A stretch of 64,000 nt of DNA from Prado023 sp964418695 (GTDB taxonomy: Bacteria > Actinomycetota > Actinomycetes > S36-B12 > CAIYMF01): positions 1 through 64,000 of the forward strand of contig CAYQMN010000016.1 of NCBI GenBank assembly GCA_964418695.1. Direction: 5' to 3'. A program made the position numbers and the translations under genes. Numbering within the stretch: position 1 is the stretch's first letter; the number at the start of each line of letters is the position of its first letter. Under the pieces are notes generated by a model, which saw only the letters and a list, made by a program, of their open reading frames with translations, made no database searches and was not told the origin of the DNA. Below, piece by piece: positions 1 through 8,021 of the stretch.

Positions 1-712
1 TCGTCACCGTCCAGACGCCACGCCGTACCTAACGTCCGTGGTCAATACACCTAGGTCAGGACACCATGCTTGCGGTCGACCCGTACCTCGCTTTCGAGGA
101 CAGCGATCCTCGCTGGGCGGGCATTCGGGGCCGAGTCTTCGCCTTCTTCCGTGTCGCCCACAGGCTCGCTGAGCGCACGCCACGGACGACGGAGGCACGC
201 CGCGACCCCGCCGCACAGTTTCTCCGTTGCCGCGAGCCGCAAGATTTCTGCTTGGGTGTCGCCACTCGCACGCCTGCCGGACATGGCATAGGGGGCTCCA
301 GATCGCCCGACAGATGGTCGATGCACTTGAACTGCGAGCGAAGAGCCGGCCCGAGACTCCGGTGGAGAACATTGAGATCTTCCCCCTCTTCGTACTTCGA
401 TCTCATCAGCGACATGTCTGCAGCATCGTGAAGCAGAAGCTGATCGCGTAGACGCAGGAGGTGGCGAAGCGGCACGGCCTTCCGACCGAGAAAATGAGTG
501 TGGCAGGGGCCGGTGGGTATAGCCGGGGCGCTGGGTGCGCGAAGAGCCCGGTTTTCGGGGTGCCGTGCGGGAGCAGACCAGCCGGCGCTCGCGCACGCGC
601 CGGGGTTCCCGACAGGCGGGATTCTCGTGTCCGATTCCTGCCAGTGGCTTGTCACTAACTTGTAACTACGCCCGTGAACAGGACGGGATTTCTTGGACGT
701 GTTCGAATGCTC
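1..712. other. No supported gene; right end of a presumed upstream element
   Basis: Several overlapping open frames exist on both strands, but none has family-like residue patterns, a convincing ribosome binding site or clear coding bias. From the repeat structure to the right I infer that this is the right-hand end of another island copy. It contains the 11-bp doublet at 648-669. A short degraded gene cannot be excluded. Confidence 0.4.
648..669. repeat. 11-bp tandem doublet, possible integrase arm site
   Basis: Two adjacent 11-mers, CTTGTCACTAA (648-658) and CTTGTAACTAC (659-669), differ at two positions. They begin 114 bp left of the tRNA-like core at 762. This is the same place, to within 1 bp, as the doublet at 5344-5364 relative to the core at 5457. 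Tyrosine integrases commonly bind such paired direct repeats inside element ends; the role here is inferred. Confidence 0.35.
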
Positions 713-824
713 CTGAGCACGGTGTTCGAACGTGAAAGGACTTCCTGAACGGTTCTGAGTCGCCTTGTAAACAGGTGGTTCCCGGTTCGAGTCCGGGCGT
801 CGGCTCCGTATCGTCGCAGGTCAG
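713..824 (+). repeat. att-like repeat copy A with tRNA-Thr(TGT) 3' half
   Basis: Bases 762-816 are identical to 5457-5511. The core contains the anticodon loop CTTGTAA (anticodon TGT, Thr), a 5-base variable loop, a perfect T-arm (CCCGG, TTCGAGT, CCGGG) and the acceptor strand CGTCGGC at 798-804. It then runs 11 bp past the last acceptor-stem base (discriminator included). The 5' half of a tRNA is missing: no partner for the acceptor strand occurs near 731. A 20-bp block at 713-732 is also identical to 5408-5427, with no gap in the alignment, and weaker similarity reaches back to about 696. This fits an attachment site made by integration into a tRNA-Thr 3' end. Confidence 0.8.
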
Positions 825-829
825 AGGCC

Positions 830-1248
830 GATTAGGTTGCCCTGACCTGCCTTGGAACCGTGCCCGTAGGTGCCTACGAGGTGCCTACCTTCGGCTCCCG
901 CGAGTGCTTCGACCTTATCTCCGGGCTCCACGAACGGACCGGCGAGCACGCGGTGGATGGGTCGGCACTCTATGGAATGGACCGCCCGCACCTGTGCCCC
1001 GATCAGGTGCATGCGGGGGAATGAACGAGCTTCAGAAGGACCTCATCCCCATATCCCCTGCCCCGACGGTCATAGGGAGCCGGAGCGTCGCGGTCGCCGC
1101 TGACCGGGACGGCACGCGCCGGGAGGGGCGACAGCCCGGCCGGCGATGTAGTCCCAAGATCCGCGACGTGGGGCACCGCCCACCACCGCGGCGCCTGGGA
1201 ACGCGCTCCCCGCGAAGCAGGTGAACGTCGAGCACGTCGTACGGCGTG
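830..1248. other. No supported gene between att copy A and the operon end
   Basis: Apart from the arm-like doublet, only unconvincing overlapping frames are seen. No integrase, excisionase or transposase sequence is visible. It is probably the noncoding left end of the island, downstream of the DUF6119 gene. Confidence 0.45.
868..888. repeat. Direct doublet of AGGTGCCTAC, left inner arm-like site
   Basis: AGGTGCCTAC occurs at 868-877 and again at 879-888. The same 21-bp arrangement, with one base changed, recurs at 5344-5364. The two copies sit about 50 bp right of att copy A and about 90 bp left of att core B, so each is just inside one end of the segment. This is how integrase arm sites are placed; the function is inferred. 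Confidence 0.45.
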
Positions 1249-2906
1249 TCAATCGACGTTTCGGATCGAGACGATCCGCACAGGGACGGCGCGCGCCTCC
1301 AGTGAGGTCGCCTGGCGGACGAGATTCACTTTGGTGAAGGTGAACAGGTCTTCCGCTGTCAGTCCAGGCCCATTGCTCCGGTGCATCGCCAAGATGACTC
1401 TCGTGGGTTTCGAGCCGAATGTGCCCGAGTCGCCGCCCCCGGCAAAGATGCGGTCCCGCAGCTTCTGGCGTGCCTCCACGTCGTTGCACAGTGCGTCAGC
1501 AGAGACTAGGGCCTGGGCGAAGAGGTGGCTGGCCGCGGATGACTTCTCCGTTCTCTTCACGTGGATCAGGGTTCCATCGGGCAGGTACACGTCGCAGGCC
1601 TCTATACCGCGCCGGTGCAGTTCTGTTGTGATCAGCTTCCGGTCGAGGCAACCCCGCCGATGGCCTCGGCCAGCTTCAGGTTGTAGGCCGCCTCGTCGTC
1701 TCCAGCGCTCCACAGCGGGAACTCGATGTCGTCGACGGGCTCGGCGAAGATCGCCTGGGTCCGACGGTTGATGTTGTCTGCGTAGTCGTGATGGATCTGA
1801 TACCAGGACCCGTCGTAGAGCGAGTACAGTCGTCTATCCAGCTCGGCCTGGAACGCCAGCCAGCGCCGGAGCGGGATGGCTTGGCTGATGGGCTCTTGAC
1901 CTTCGGCATCCCGGAACAGCTGGATAGTGGCACGGTCGACGCGATCGAGACGCTGACCGCTCGGATACGTTTCCAGCACTTCCCGGATCTCGCTCCACTC
2001 GGGCTGACCTTGGCGGACCTTCCTCTCGCCGCGGGGCCACAGGTTGCCCGGGATCCATGAGTCGGGGGTGCCGTTCTCGTCTACTCGCTCATGGGGCCAG
2101 GCCAGCCCGATGCTTCCGACGCCACCATCGAGAACCGACGAGAGGCGTGCGTCGAGCGCCTTCTTGGTCTCAGGGTTCTTCACGGCTGTGAGCTGCTCAA
2201 GGATCTTCAAGGCCGGAGGTGGCTGGACGGCGAGGAGCTGCTCGAGCATATCGATATCGGCTACGACCTCGTCCGGGGTACGACCGATCGGCACATTCAG
2301 CGCGTCCGCCCCCCTGACCTGGATGGGCTTACCGTCCGATCGCGAGAGGTCTGGCAGGTTCGCCATCGCGACCACTCTGCTCACTGCCTCGCCGATATCG
2401 CCGATGCCGAAGCCGAGCAACCCGTCACCTTGGGGAATGGTCGCGCGTGAGGTGCGCGAGCGTTCGTCCATCGTTGTGACAGTGAGCGAACGGAGCTTGT
2501 CAGGCTCGGCCGTGCGGATAGCGATGCGCTGCCCGAACAAGTTGTCGAGTCGGCTTGGTTCAAGTAGTTGAAAGCCCATGCCGTAGGTAAGCGCATATGC
2601 CACCTGGGGGTCCTGCTTCACTTCCGAGCGAGCGCGGAAAAGGATCACGGCCGCAGGGGTAGCGCCGGCGATGGCCACATCCCTACCGGTCAACGCGTTG
2701 ACGGTCTCGCACCAGTCCGCGGCATCCTTGGCCATAGCGCCGGTCAGTAGTAGTGCCTGTCGCCCCCCCACGGTGACGTCGGACATCTCGAACCCGCTCC
2801 GATCGATGTACTTCGAACGAAGAGCGTCCCGTAGCGCCTCCACACCGATCAGCCGGTAGATCGTCGTGCGTCGCCCTGCCTGCTTGATTCTGCCCACACC
2901 ATCCAT
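1249..2906 (-). pseudogene. DUF6119 (TIGR04141) family protein, frameshifted
   Basis: The first 424 codons end at 1632. A second frame continues the same family from about 1660 down to 1249. The upstream frame has the family signature near YALTYGMGFQLL, then FGQRIAI, PDKLRS and GLLGFGIG. The downstream frame has the conserved C-terminal block beginning LDRKLI, with CDV, LIHVKR and SHLFAQ. The switch falls at a GGCGGGG run (about 1650-1660), as expected for a one-base indel, so the intact product would be about 550 residues, normal for this sporadically distributed family. Function is unknown; members are patchy and often found on mobile DNA. It lies 47 bp after the nucleotidyltransferase gene, so it is probably the third gene of that operon. 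Real decay and sequencing error are both possible. Confidence 0.75.
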
Positions 2907-2953
2907 CGGTCGTCCTCTCGTCCCCGTCGGGCGAGGATGCTCAGTCCTGAGGT

Positions 2954-3766
2954 TCAGGAGTCCAGTCCCCCAACGAGGTCCTGAGCCAGCAGAGCAACGC
3001 TTTCCGACACGGAGGTTGGATCCCCAACCAGCTCCTCCGCAGCCCCCGCCATCAGTGACCCCCGTGCCCCCGAACCCTGCGCGAAGAGGCTCCGGAGATA
3101 AGCGACCGCTTCGCGGGTCACGAGCGCACTCTCCTCTTCGTTCAGCAGTCGCTCGATGGTGGCAACGAACAGGTCCGTCTCGATGGCGCGCAGGAGACGG
3201 TAGACGTCGTGAGCATCCTTGTTGTCCAGTCTCGACGGATTCCCAATCCTGTCGTGAATCTTGTGCAGCTTGGCCACGAGCAACGCGGCGGGACCTGCCA
3301 CGGAGACCTCGAACGCTCGGGGGTCAACTTCGGCGTCGAGGGCGCGGATCGTCATCTTGGAGTTGTCTCTCAAGGCCGCTTCGAGGCCGCGTGCGCGGCG
3401 CATTGCCTTGGAGTCGTGCGGTGGCAGGCGTACCCCGCGACGCCCGGCACCCGCGACGGCGTCCGGCACCATCAGGTCAACAGGAACGCCGCGCGGTGAG
3501 ATCCAGGTGCCGACCGCGCTTGCCCTCGGGTCCGGCGCGAATCCTGCCTCAGCCATCGCCTCCTCGATCAATGGATCGGAGCTCAACAGGTCAGGGTCCA
3601 GCGCGAGGTCGCCGTCGGTCGTGTACTCAGCGAGCTCCACCTGCGCTGATCCGGTGTGCAAGTAGATCGCCTGCGCGCCCACAATCACGAGGGCATTCAG
3701 GTGCGCCTGCAGCGCTTCGAGCGCGTCGAGCAGACCCGCCCTGGCCATTGTCACTTCGTCAGTCAC
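2954..3766 (-). CDS. AbiEii-like nucleotidyltransferase (putative type IV toxin)
   Basis: This is a 270-residue protein with a minimal nucleotidyltransferase layout. A glycine motif lies near residues 28-38 (VIVGAQAIYLHTG), followed by the metal-binding D-x-D pair in TTDGDLAL (D51, D53). A helical C-terminal half contains a KLHKIHDR segment resembling the conserved lysine region of AbiEii-type enzymes. In this family the enzyme transfers nucleotides to RNA (tRNA in studied relatives) and blocks growth unless restrained. The start overlaps the stop of the upstream AbiEi-like gene by 8 bp, which implies translational coupling; a second in-frame ATG lies 18 bp later. The glycine motif is GA rather than the common GG, so a role as a housekeeping-type nucleotidyltransferase cannot be excluded. 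Confidence 0.7.
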   Translation of the reverse strand: MTDEVTMARAGLLDALEALQAHLNALVIVGAQAIYLHTGSAQVELAEYTTDGDLALDPDLLSSDPLIEEAMAEAGFAPDPRASAVGTWISPRGVPVDLMVPDAVAGAGRRGVRLPPHDSKAMRRARGLEAALRDNSKMTIRALDAEVDPRAFEVSVAGPAALLVAKLHKIHDRIGNPSRLDNKDAHDVYRLLRAIETDLFVATIERLLNEEESALVTREAVAYLRSLFAQGSGARGSLMAGAAEELVGDPTSVSESVALLAQDLVGGLDS

Positions 3767-4835
3767 GGCGCCATTGCTCCTCGTTGGCCTTCATCCATTC
3801 GATCAAGTACTCCCCTTCAGCGGGTTCACGGCCGGGGCCGTTGAGCAGATCGGCTGCGACCTGGGCGGGAGCGGCAATCGGGTATCCGGACTTGGACTGC
3901 GTCGAGTTGCGGAAGGGCACGTCGCCCACGGTTGTGGGTTCAAGCAAGATGACGTTCGGCGCAGCCACATTGGGGCGCAACCCCCACTGCTCTGCAGCCT
4001 CGGGCATCGACGACACATAGACGAAGGCAACCTTGGTGGGCGCGTAGCTAGCCCATTCCTTCACAGCAGCCGAACCCGTCACAGCAATCGCGAAGTTCCA
4101 CCCCTGCGAGAGTCGTCCAAGGAAGGCGTCGACGCCGCGGGGCTCGATGAAGGCCATCAGGCGAGCGTTGTCTTGGAAGGCGGCATCCACACTCCACTCG
4201 CGGAGCAGGCGCTCCCAATCGGTCACGCTGTACGAGTCACCGTTCTTGACCACCAAGTCTTCGCGCTGGAGATACTCAAGAACGCGGTAGGTGGCACCGC
4301 TTGACGCCCCTGAAGCGGCAATGAGCTCACGCACACGCCAATCGCGACGGGAGTCCAAGAGGGCGCGCACCACCCGCGCCGCTGGTTCACCCTTGAGAGT
4401 TCCACGGGGGCGTCCCTTGCGCCATGGGTCTCGGTCTTCGCCACGGCAGGAGATGAACAGGGCGGGCGAATCGCTCTCGATGCGCATGTTGCCGGTCGCG
4501 TCCACGTAGGAGAGACCCTCCTCGGTCAAGGCTTCGCGGACCGACGGCGAGAGGTAGCGCGCGCCCACCACCGGTATGTCCGCGGGGCCGGTGGCCATGC
4601 TCCGCACTTGCGCACCGATCCGCGCAACGTCGCGACGGTCGACGACCTGCTTGACCTCAACCACCAGTCGCGTGCGACGGCCGTCCGGAGCCTCAATCTC
4701 CAGGTCGGGCCTCCGGGACCTGCCCGTGGGCTCGAAGGTCTCGGTGACCTGCCAACTGGCCGGCAGGTTCTCACGGAGCATTTTGGCGACGCTGCGCTCC
4801 ACCTCGACTGCCGTTGGGGTGTCGTCCACAGCCAT
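3759..4835 (-). CDS. AbiEi-like antitoxin/regulator with N-terminal nuclease-like motif
   Basis: This 358-residue protein is the first gene of the leftward operon. Residues 40-65 read RRPDLEIE then LVVEVK (P43-D44, E60, K62), the spacing of a PD-(D/E)xK nuclease core. Residues about 150-215 form a winged-helix-like region (VRELIAASGASSGATYRVL), and the C-terminus resembles AbiEi family antitoxins that bind their own promoter. By analogy to abiE systems it would repress the operon and neutralise the nucleotidyltransferase. The ATG at 4835 follows a GAGGTG ribosome binding site. The nuclease-like motif may be structural only; whether it is active cannot be judged from the sequence. Confidence 0.6.
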   Translation of the reverse strand: MAVDDTPTAVEVERSVAKMLRENLPASWQVTETFEPTGRSRRPDLEIEAPDGRRTRLVVEVKQVVDRRDVARIGAQVRSMATGPADIPVVGARYLSPSVREALTEEGLSYVDATGNMRIESDSPALFISCRGEDRDPWRKGRPRGTLKGEPAARVVRALLDSRRDWRVRELIAASGASSGATYRVLEYLQREDLVVKNGDSYSVTDWERLLREWSVDAAFQDNARLMAFIEPRGVDAFLGRLSQGWNFAIAVTGSAAVKEWASYAPTKVAFVYVSSMPEAAEQWGLRPNVAAPNVILLEPTTVGDVPFRNSTQSKSGYPIAAPAQVAADLLNGPGREPAEGEYLIEWMKANEEQWRRD

Positions 4836-4867
4836 CGAAGCACCTCAGTTCAGATATTCGACTCATT

Positions 4868-4972
4868 CCGCTGGCGGCGGAATCGCGGCCTTACCCGAAC
4901 ATCGTAGCGCAGGGTAGTTCGGGAAACACTAGAAGCCCGCTGACGGCGGACAGCGAACCTTTCCCGAACAGC
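4868..4972. promoter_or_regulatory. Direct repeats with CCCGAAC boxes upstream of the AbiEi-like gene
   Basis: Two imperfect 36-bp direct repeats start at 4868 and 4937 (69 bp apart), each beginning CCGCTG and ending with CCCGAAC (4894-4900 and 4963-4969). The first CCCGAAC also forms a 7-bp inverted repeat with GTTCGGG at 4917-4923. The block lies 33 bp upstream of the operon's first start codon. AbiEi antitoxins bind repeats in their promoters, so this is a good operator candidate; binding itself is inferred. Confidence 0.45.
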
Positions 4973-5407
4973 CACGCCGAACCGCACGTAGCGCCTTCCT
5001 CGTCAGCGCCTTCCTCGTCAGGGCGAGCGCGCCCCCGTCGAGGACATCGGCGCTCAGGGGCTCCGCGTGCTCGCTATGCTGAAGCGGTGCTCGACTTGAG
5101 GTCGAGGCGGTCCGATCACTTCGTCGGCGAGGTTCAGCTGGGCCTGCTCGGTGACGACTCGTGTTGCGGCCCGAGCCCGCTACGCCGCCGTCTTGCCGCT
5201 ACACCCCCGAGGGTGGTGTCGGAGCACCAATCTCGCATCCGACGGATGCTTGTAGCGCTGTAGCGGCGAATTCCGGGGACGGGCAGAGGGCTGGCCGCGC
5301 CAGCTCGAACTGTCGCCCTGCCGGTACCTGCATGCCTCCACGCAGGTGCCTACGAAGTGCCTACGGCCATGAACGCACCGGCACCGGATGGACGCCTCCG
5401 AACGTTG
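4973..5407. other. No supported gene; right end of the island
   Basis: Overlapping plus-strand frames here have no recognisable family features. The only structure seen is a short tandem GCGCCTTCCTCGTCA duplication near 4990-5020 and the doublet at 5344-5364. No integrase is present. Confidence 0.4.
5344..5364. repeat. Second copy of the AGGTGCCTAC doublet, right inner arm-like site
   Basis: AGGTGCCTAC (5344-5353) is followed by AAGTGCCTAC (5355-5364). This matches 868-888 at 20 of 21 positions. Its left edge is 113 bp before the tRNA-like core at 5457, matching the placement of the different doublet at 648-669 before the core at 762. Confidence 0.45.
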
Positions 5408-5519
5408 CTGAGCACGGTGTTCGAACGGCAGACGACGTCGTAGACGGTCTGTCGCTGCCTTGTAAACAGGTGGTTCCCGGTTCGAGTCCGGGCGTCGGCT
5501 CCGTATCGTCGTAGGTCAG
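5408..5519 (+). repeat. att-like repeat copy B with tRNA-Thr(TGT) 3' half
   Basis: The core 5457-5511 is identical over 55 bp to 762-816 and includes the Thr anticodon loop, T-arm and 3' acceptor strand. After one mismatch a further 7 bp match. The left flank 5408-5427 also matches copy A exactly, with no gap, so the shared part is the end of an element as well as tRNA sequence. The tRNA 5' half is absent, so this is not a functional tRNA gene. Confidence 0.8.
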
Positions 5520-5744
5520 GGCCGGTTTGCGCGTGCGCGGTATAGCGTCTGGCTGAGGTCACAGACCCTGATCGTCCCGGCCATCCCGGCAGGCAGCCTC
5601 GCCGTTGCCTGGCTGGCCTTCCGCTGGGAGTAGGCACTCCGGGGGGCGGAGCGAAGGATGGAGTCGAGATGTTGGAGCTCACGGAGGCGGTGACGATCGC
5701 CACCCAGCGACCGAGACGTCGCCGACCCGCAGCGTCGACCGAAC

Positions 5745-5970
5745 CCAGACTCGTGACAACCGGGCCTTGACCGAGGGAGTGCTGGACGTAGATCACGGGT
5801 GCCCCTGCCCGGTGGGCCCGGTCGGCCAGGTCGGCCAGGTCGGCGATCGTGTTCACCAGCTGGTCACCGCGATAGATCGGCGCGGACCTGCGGAACCGCC
5901 CGGTCTGAACGTCGATCACGGGCAGCGCGCTGCGACCTTGGGACGGCTCGGAACCCAGCTCATCGCCCAT
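5745..5970 (-). pseudogene. Isochorismatase-family hydrolase, N-terminal remnant
   Basis: Starting at the ATG at 5970, about 75 residues resemble the front of a cysteine hydrolase. They contain ALPVIDVQTG, with the catalytic Asp region, then helix-rich sequence and APVIYVQHS. After roughly GQGPVV the similarity stops. No downstream frame shows the conserved cysteine region (normally near a TxxC block), so the gene has lost its C-terminal half. It lies just outside att copy B, next to two other broken genes. Confidence 0.6.
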
Positions 5971-6052
5971 GACGGCATCCTGCGCTCGCCGCCGCCGCCG
6001 ACGCCCAGCCGCGGCGACGACGTCATCGAACGCGCGCAAGGATGCAGCCCCG

Positions 6053-6430
6053 TCAGGCAGGATTCCGGACCGCGTGGCGAACGTAGACCACTCCGTTGGC
6101 GAATCGTCGCTCGTCCAGCAGCTCGAGGTTGAGTCGTACGCCCCGTGGCAGTGCGGGCTTCCCGCCACCCACGACCACGGGACAGAGCAGCAGCACGCAC
6201 TCGTCGACCAGACCGTGCCGGAACGCCTCCGCCGCGATGCCCGCGCCGCCGATGCTCAGGTCCGAGTCGGAGGTCTCCTTGAGTCCTCGCACGGCCGCTG
6301 GCTCGAACGTCCGCTCGATCGTCGTGCGCTCCGTCGCAACGCTGTCGAGCGAGGATGAGTAGACGATCTTGTCGGTGTCCCGCCAGATGGCGGCGTACTC
6401 GCGGACCACCGCAGGCTCGTCGGTGGCCGG
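6053..6430 (-). pseudogene. Dihydrofolate-reductase family (RibD C-terminal) remnant
   Basis: About 125 residues match the C-terminal two thirds of RibD-like reductases: VVREYAAIWRDTDKIVYS, SIGGAGIAAEAFRHGLVDE (the NADPH-binding G-G-x-G region) and LCPVVVGGGKPALP. The N-terminal Rossmann strand and the first substrate loop are absent. The open frame can be extended to 6466, but the extra residues do not look family-like. I therefore call it 5'-truncated. It is adjacent to the isochorismatase remnant on the same strand. Confidence 0.6.
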
Positions 6431-6584
6431 CGCCGCCGACCGTGGGCGGCCGCCGACCCGACTCATGGCCCCGGCGCGTCCGCAGGCGGCCGGACGCAGG
6501 AGGCCGTGTCGGTCGCTGGATCGTGGGCTCTTCTGCCAGGGGTTCTAGGTGGGTCACCACGAGCCATGCCGATCCCCGCCGGTC

Positions 6585-6929
6585 AGCGGAGGGTCGATGA
6601 GGTCGTCGTGCGGCGGCTGATCCGCAGGCAGTTCCCCCAATAGAAGGTCTGCCGGTCGAGCAGGCCCACACGACGGGCACCGTCGACGCGCTGTTCCGCA
6701 TCGGTGCCGGGCTCGTGGCGTGATTCCTGCTGGTGAGCCAGGATCCGGACGCGGTTCGCGCGTGGAGCTTCGCCGTGCGGTCAGCTGCACCGACACGCAA
6801 TGGGAGCGTGGGATGGCGTGGGCGTTTCAGCGAGCCCTCGGTCTGGTGCGGTGCTACGCCGAGTCCGACCCTTCGTTGAGCCAATGGGGACGCCGCACCC
6901 TGAACCGCATCGCCGCTGCCGCCATGTAG
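6585..6929 (+). pseudogene. Aminoglycoside phosphotransferase family, internally deleted
   Basis: Pieces of one kinase-like protein appear in order but in different frames. Near 6590 there is VVVRRLIRRQFPQ. At 6655-6720, in another frame, LPVEQAHTTGTVDALFRIG resembles the nucleotide-binding start. It is followed by a fragment resembling ARFLLVSQDPDAVRAW. At 6800-6927 the C-terminal segment WERGMAWAFQRALGL to GRRTLNRI resembles the family's end. About 150-200 residues, including the catalytic loop, are missing. It is clearly non-functional; the family assignment is by eye. Confidence 0.5.
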
Positions 6930-7125
6930 CGGCGCGCTGGGGGCGCCGGTGGCTCGGCGACGAGCGCTGCACTCGCGATGGTCGGCCGGCGCGGCGGAAG
7001 ACCGCGCCCACTTCAGTGTCAGCAAGACCGGTGCCACGGCGCCGAGTCCACCCCGCTAGGACGTCGGACGAACTCACGGTCTACGGTGCTCGCACCAACG
7101 CCAGGCTGCTCACATGGAGGGTCCG

Positions 7126-7635
7126 ATGCCGTCATCCACGTCGCCCGCCGAGGTCGCCGCTGGCATCTTCCAGGCCCTCGGCCGGCGCGACCTCGACGCG
7201 GTCGCCGACTTGCAGCACGACGAGGTCGTCGACGACTTCGTCGCCGTCGGGGTCTACCGCGGCAAGCCGGCAGTCCGCGCCTTCTTCGAGGAGCTCTTCG
7301 CCGCACTGCCGGACGGCACCCTCACCCCGGAGCGGATCACGGCCCACGGCGACCACGCGACCGTGCAGTGGCGCATCGCCGGGACCTTCAGCGGTCGCCC
7401 GTTCCAGGGCATCCAGGCGACGGGCCGGCGCGTCGACGTGCGGGGCGTCGACGTCATGCACATCGTCGACGGCCGACTGCTCGACAACACCATCTACTAC
7501 GACGGCCTGTCCTTCGCCCGCCAGATCGGCCTGCTGCCCAGCGCCGGTTCCCGGGGCGACCGGGCACTGACCTCGGCGTTCAACGCCCAGACCGTCCTGC
7601 GATCGAAGCTGCCCCTGCCGCCGCGCGGGAGCTGA
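7126..7635 (+). CDS. SnoaL-like / NTF2-fold protein
   Basis: This is a 169-residue protein with the NTF2-like cone fold seen in SnoaL cyclases and ester cyclases. Residues 5-50 form the helical start (AAGIFQALGRRDLDAVADLQHDEVVDDF), then GKPAVRAFFEELFAALP and the strands TVQWRIAGTFSG, VDVRGVDVMHIVDGRLLDNTIYYD. Such proteins bind small hydrophobic substrates or have no known enzyme role. The ATG at 7126 is preferred over 7114 because GGAGGG (7115-7120) then serves as its ribosome binding site. The last 25 residues look non-homologous and may be an extended tail. Confidence 0.75.
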   Translation: MPSSTSPAEVAAGIFQALGRRDLDAVADLQHDEVVDDFVAVGVYRGKPAVRAFFEELFAALPDGTLTPERITAHGDHATVQWRIAGTFSGRPFQGIQATGRRVDVRGVDVMHIVDGRLLDNTIYYDGLSFARQIGLLPSAGSRGDRALTSAFNAQTVLRSKLPLPPRGS

Positions 7636-8021
7636 ACAGCCACCCTCGCGCCACGGCGCACCCTCGGGTACCGGAGCGGCGGCCATCCACGCCAGTGCGG
7701 TCCCCGACGACACTCAACCGGCCCTGGAGGGCGTGGGCGCGTCCGCGCAGGGCTACGGTCTGGGCATCACCGCCGTGACCGGACGGCACGCGGAGACGGT
7801 GGCGCAGCCGCGTGACCGGAACGGTACGCGCGCCGATGCGCGGGCAGCTCGGCAGTTGCCGGCAGCCTGGATGCGGCATCGGCGGTTCCGTGCGGACGGG
7901 GACCGGATTCACGCGCGAGCTGCCGGCGACGGCCGACGTCACGAGCGGATCGACGGGGCGGTCAGTGTCGAGGTCCACCCTCCGGGGACGCCGCGAGCCG
8001 GTACTCGCCGCGGACCGTGGC
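7636..8021. other. No supported gene
   Basis: Frames on both strands are open, but none is recognisable. A plus-strand stretch from about 7670 to 7800 has fairly protein-like composition but no good start or family resemblance. It may be a decayed gene. Confidence 0.35.

Noticed and set aside
56..655. Long minus-strand frames at the left edge (about 180-200 residues)
   Set aside because: They are rich in Arg, Ser and Pro, overlap plus-strand frames of equal length, and lack any family-like block or good start. They are judged shadows or degraded sequence.
731..806. Possible intact tRNA-Thr gene at the first repeat
   Set aside because: The 3' half is perfect, but no 5' acceptor strand GCCGACG, D-arm or matching anticodon stem lies upstream. 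It is a 3' fragment only; the same holds for the copy at 5457.
821..1012. 63-residue minus-strand frame beside att copy A
   Set aside because: Short, with no family resemblance and no supporting ribosome binding site; it overlaps the arm-like doublet.
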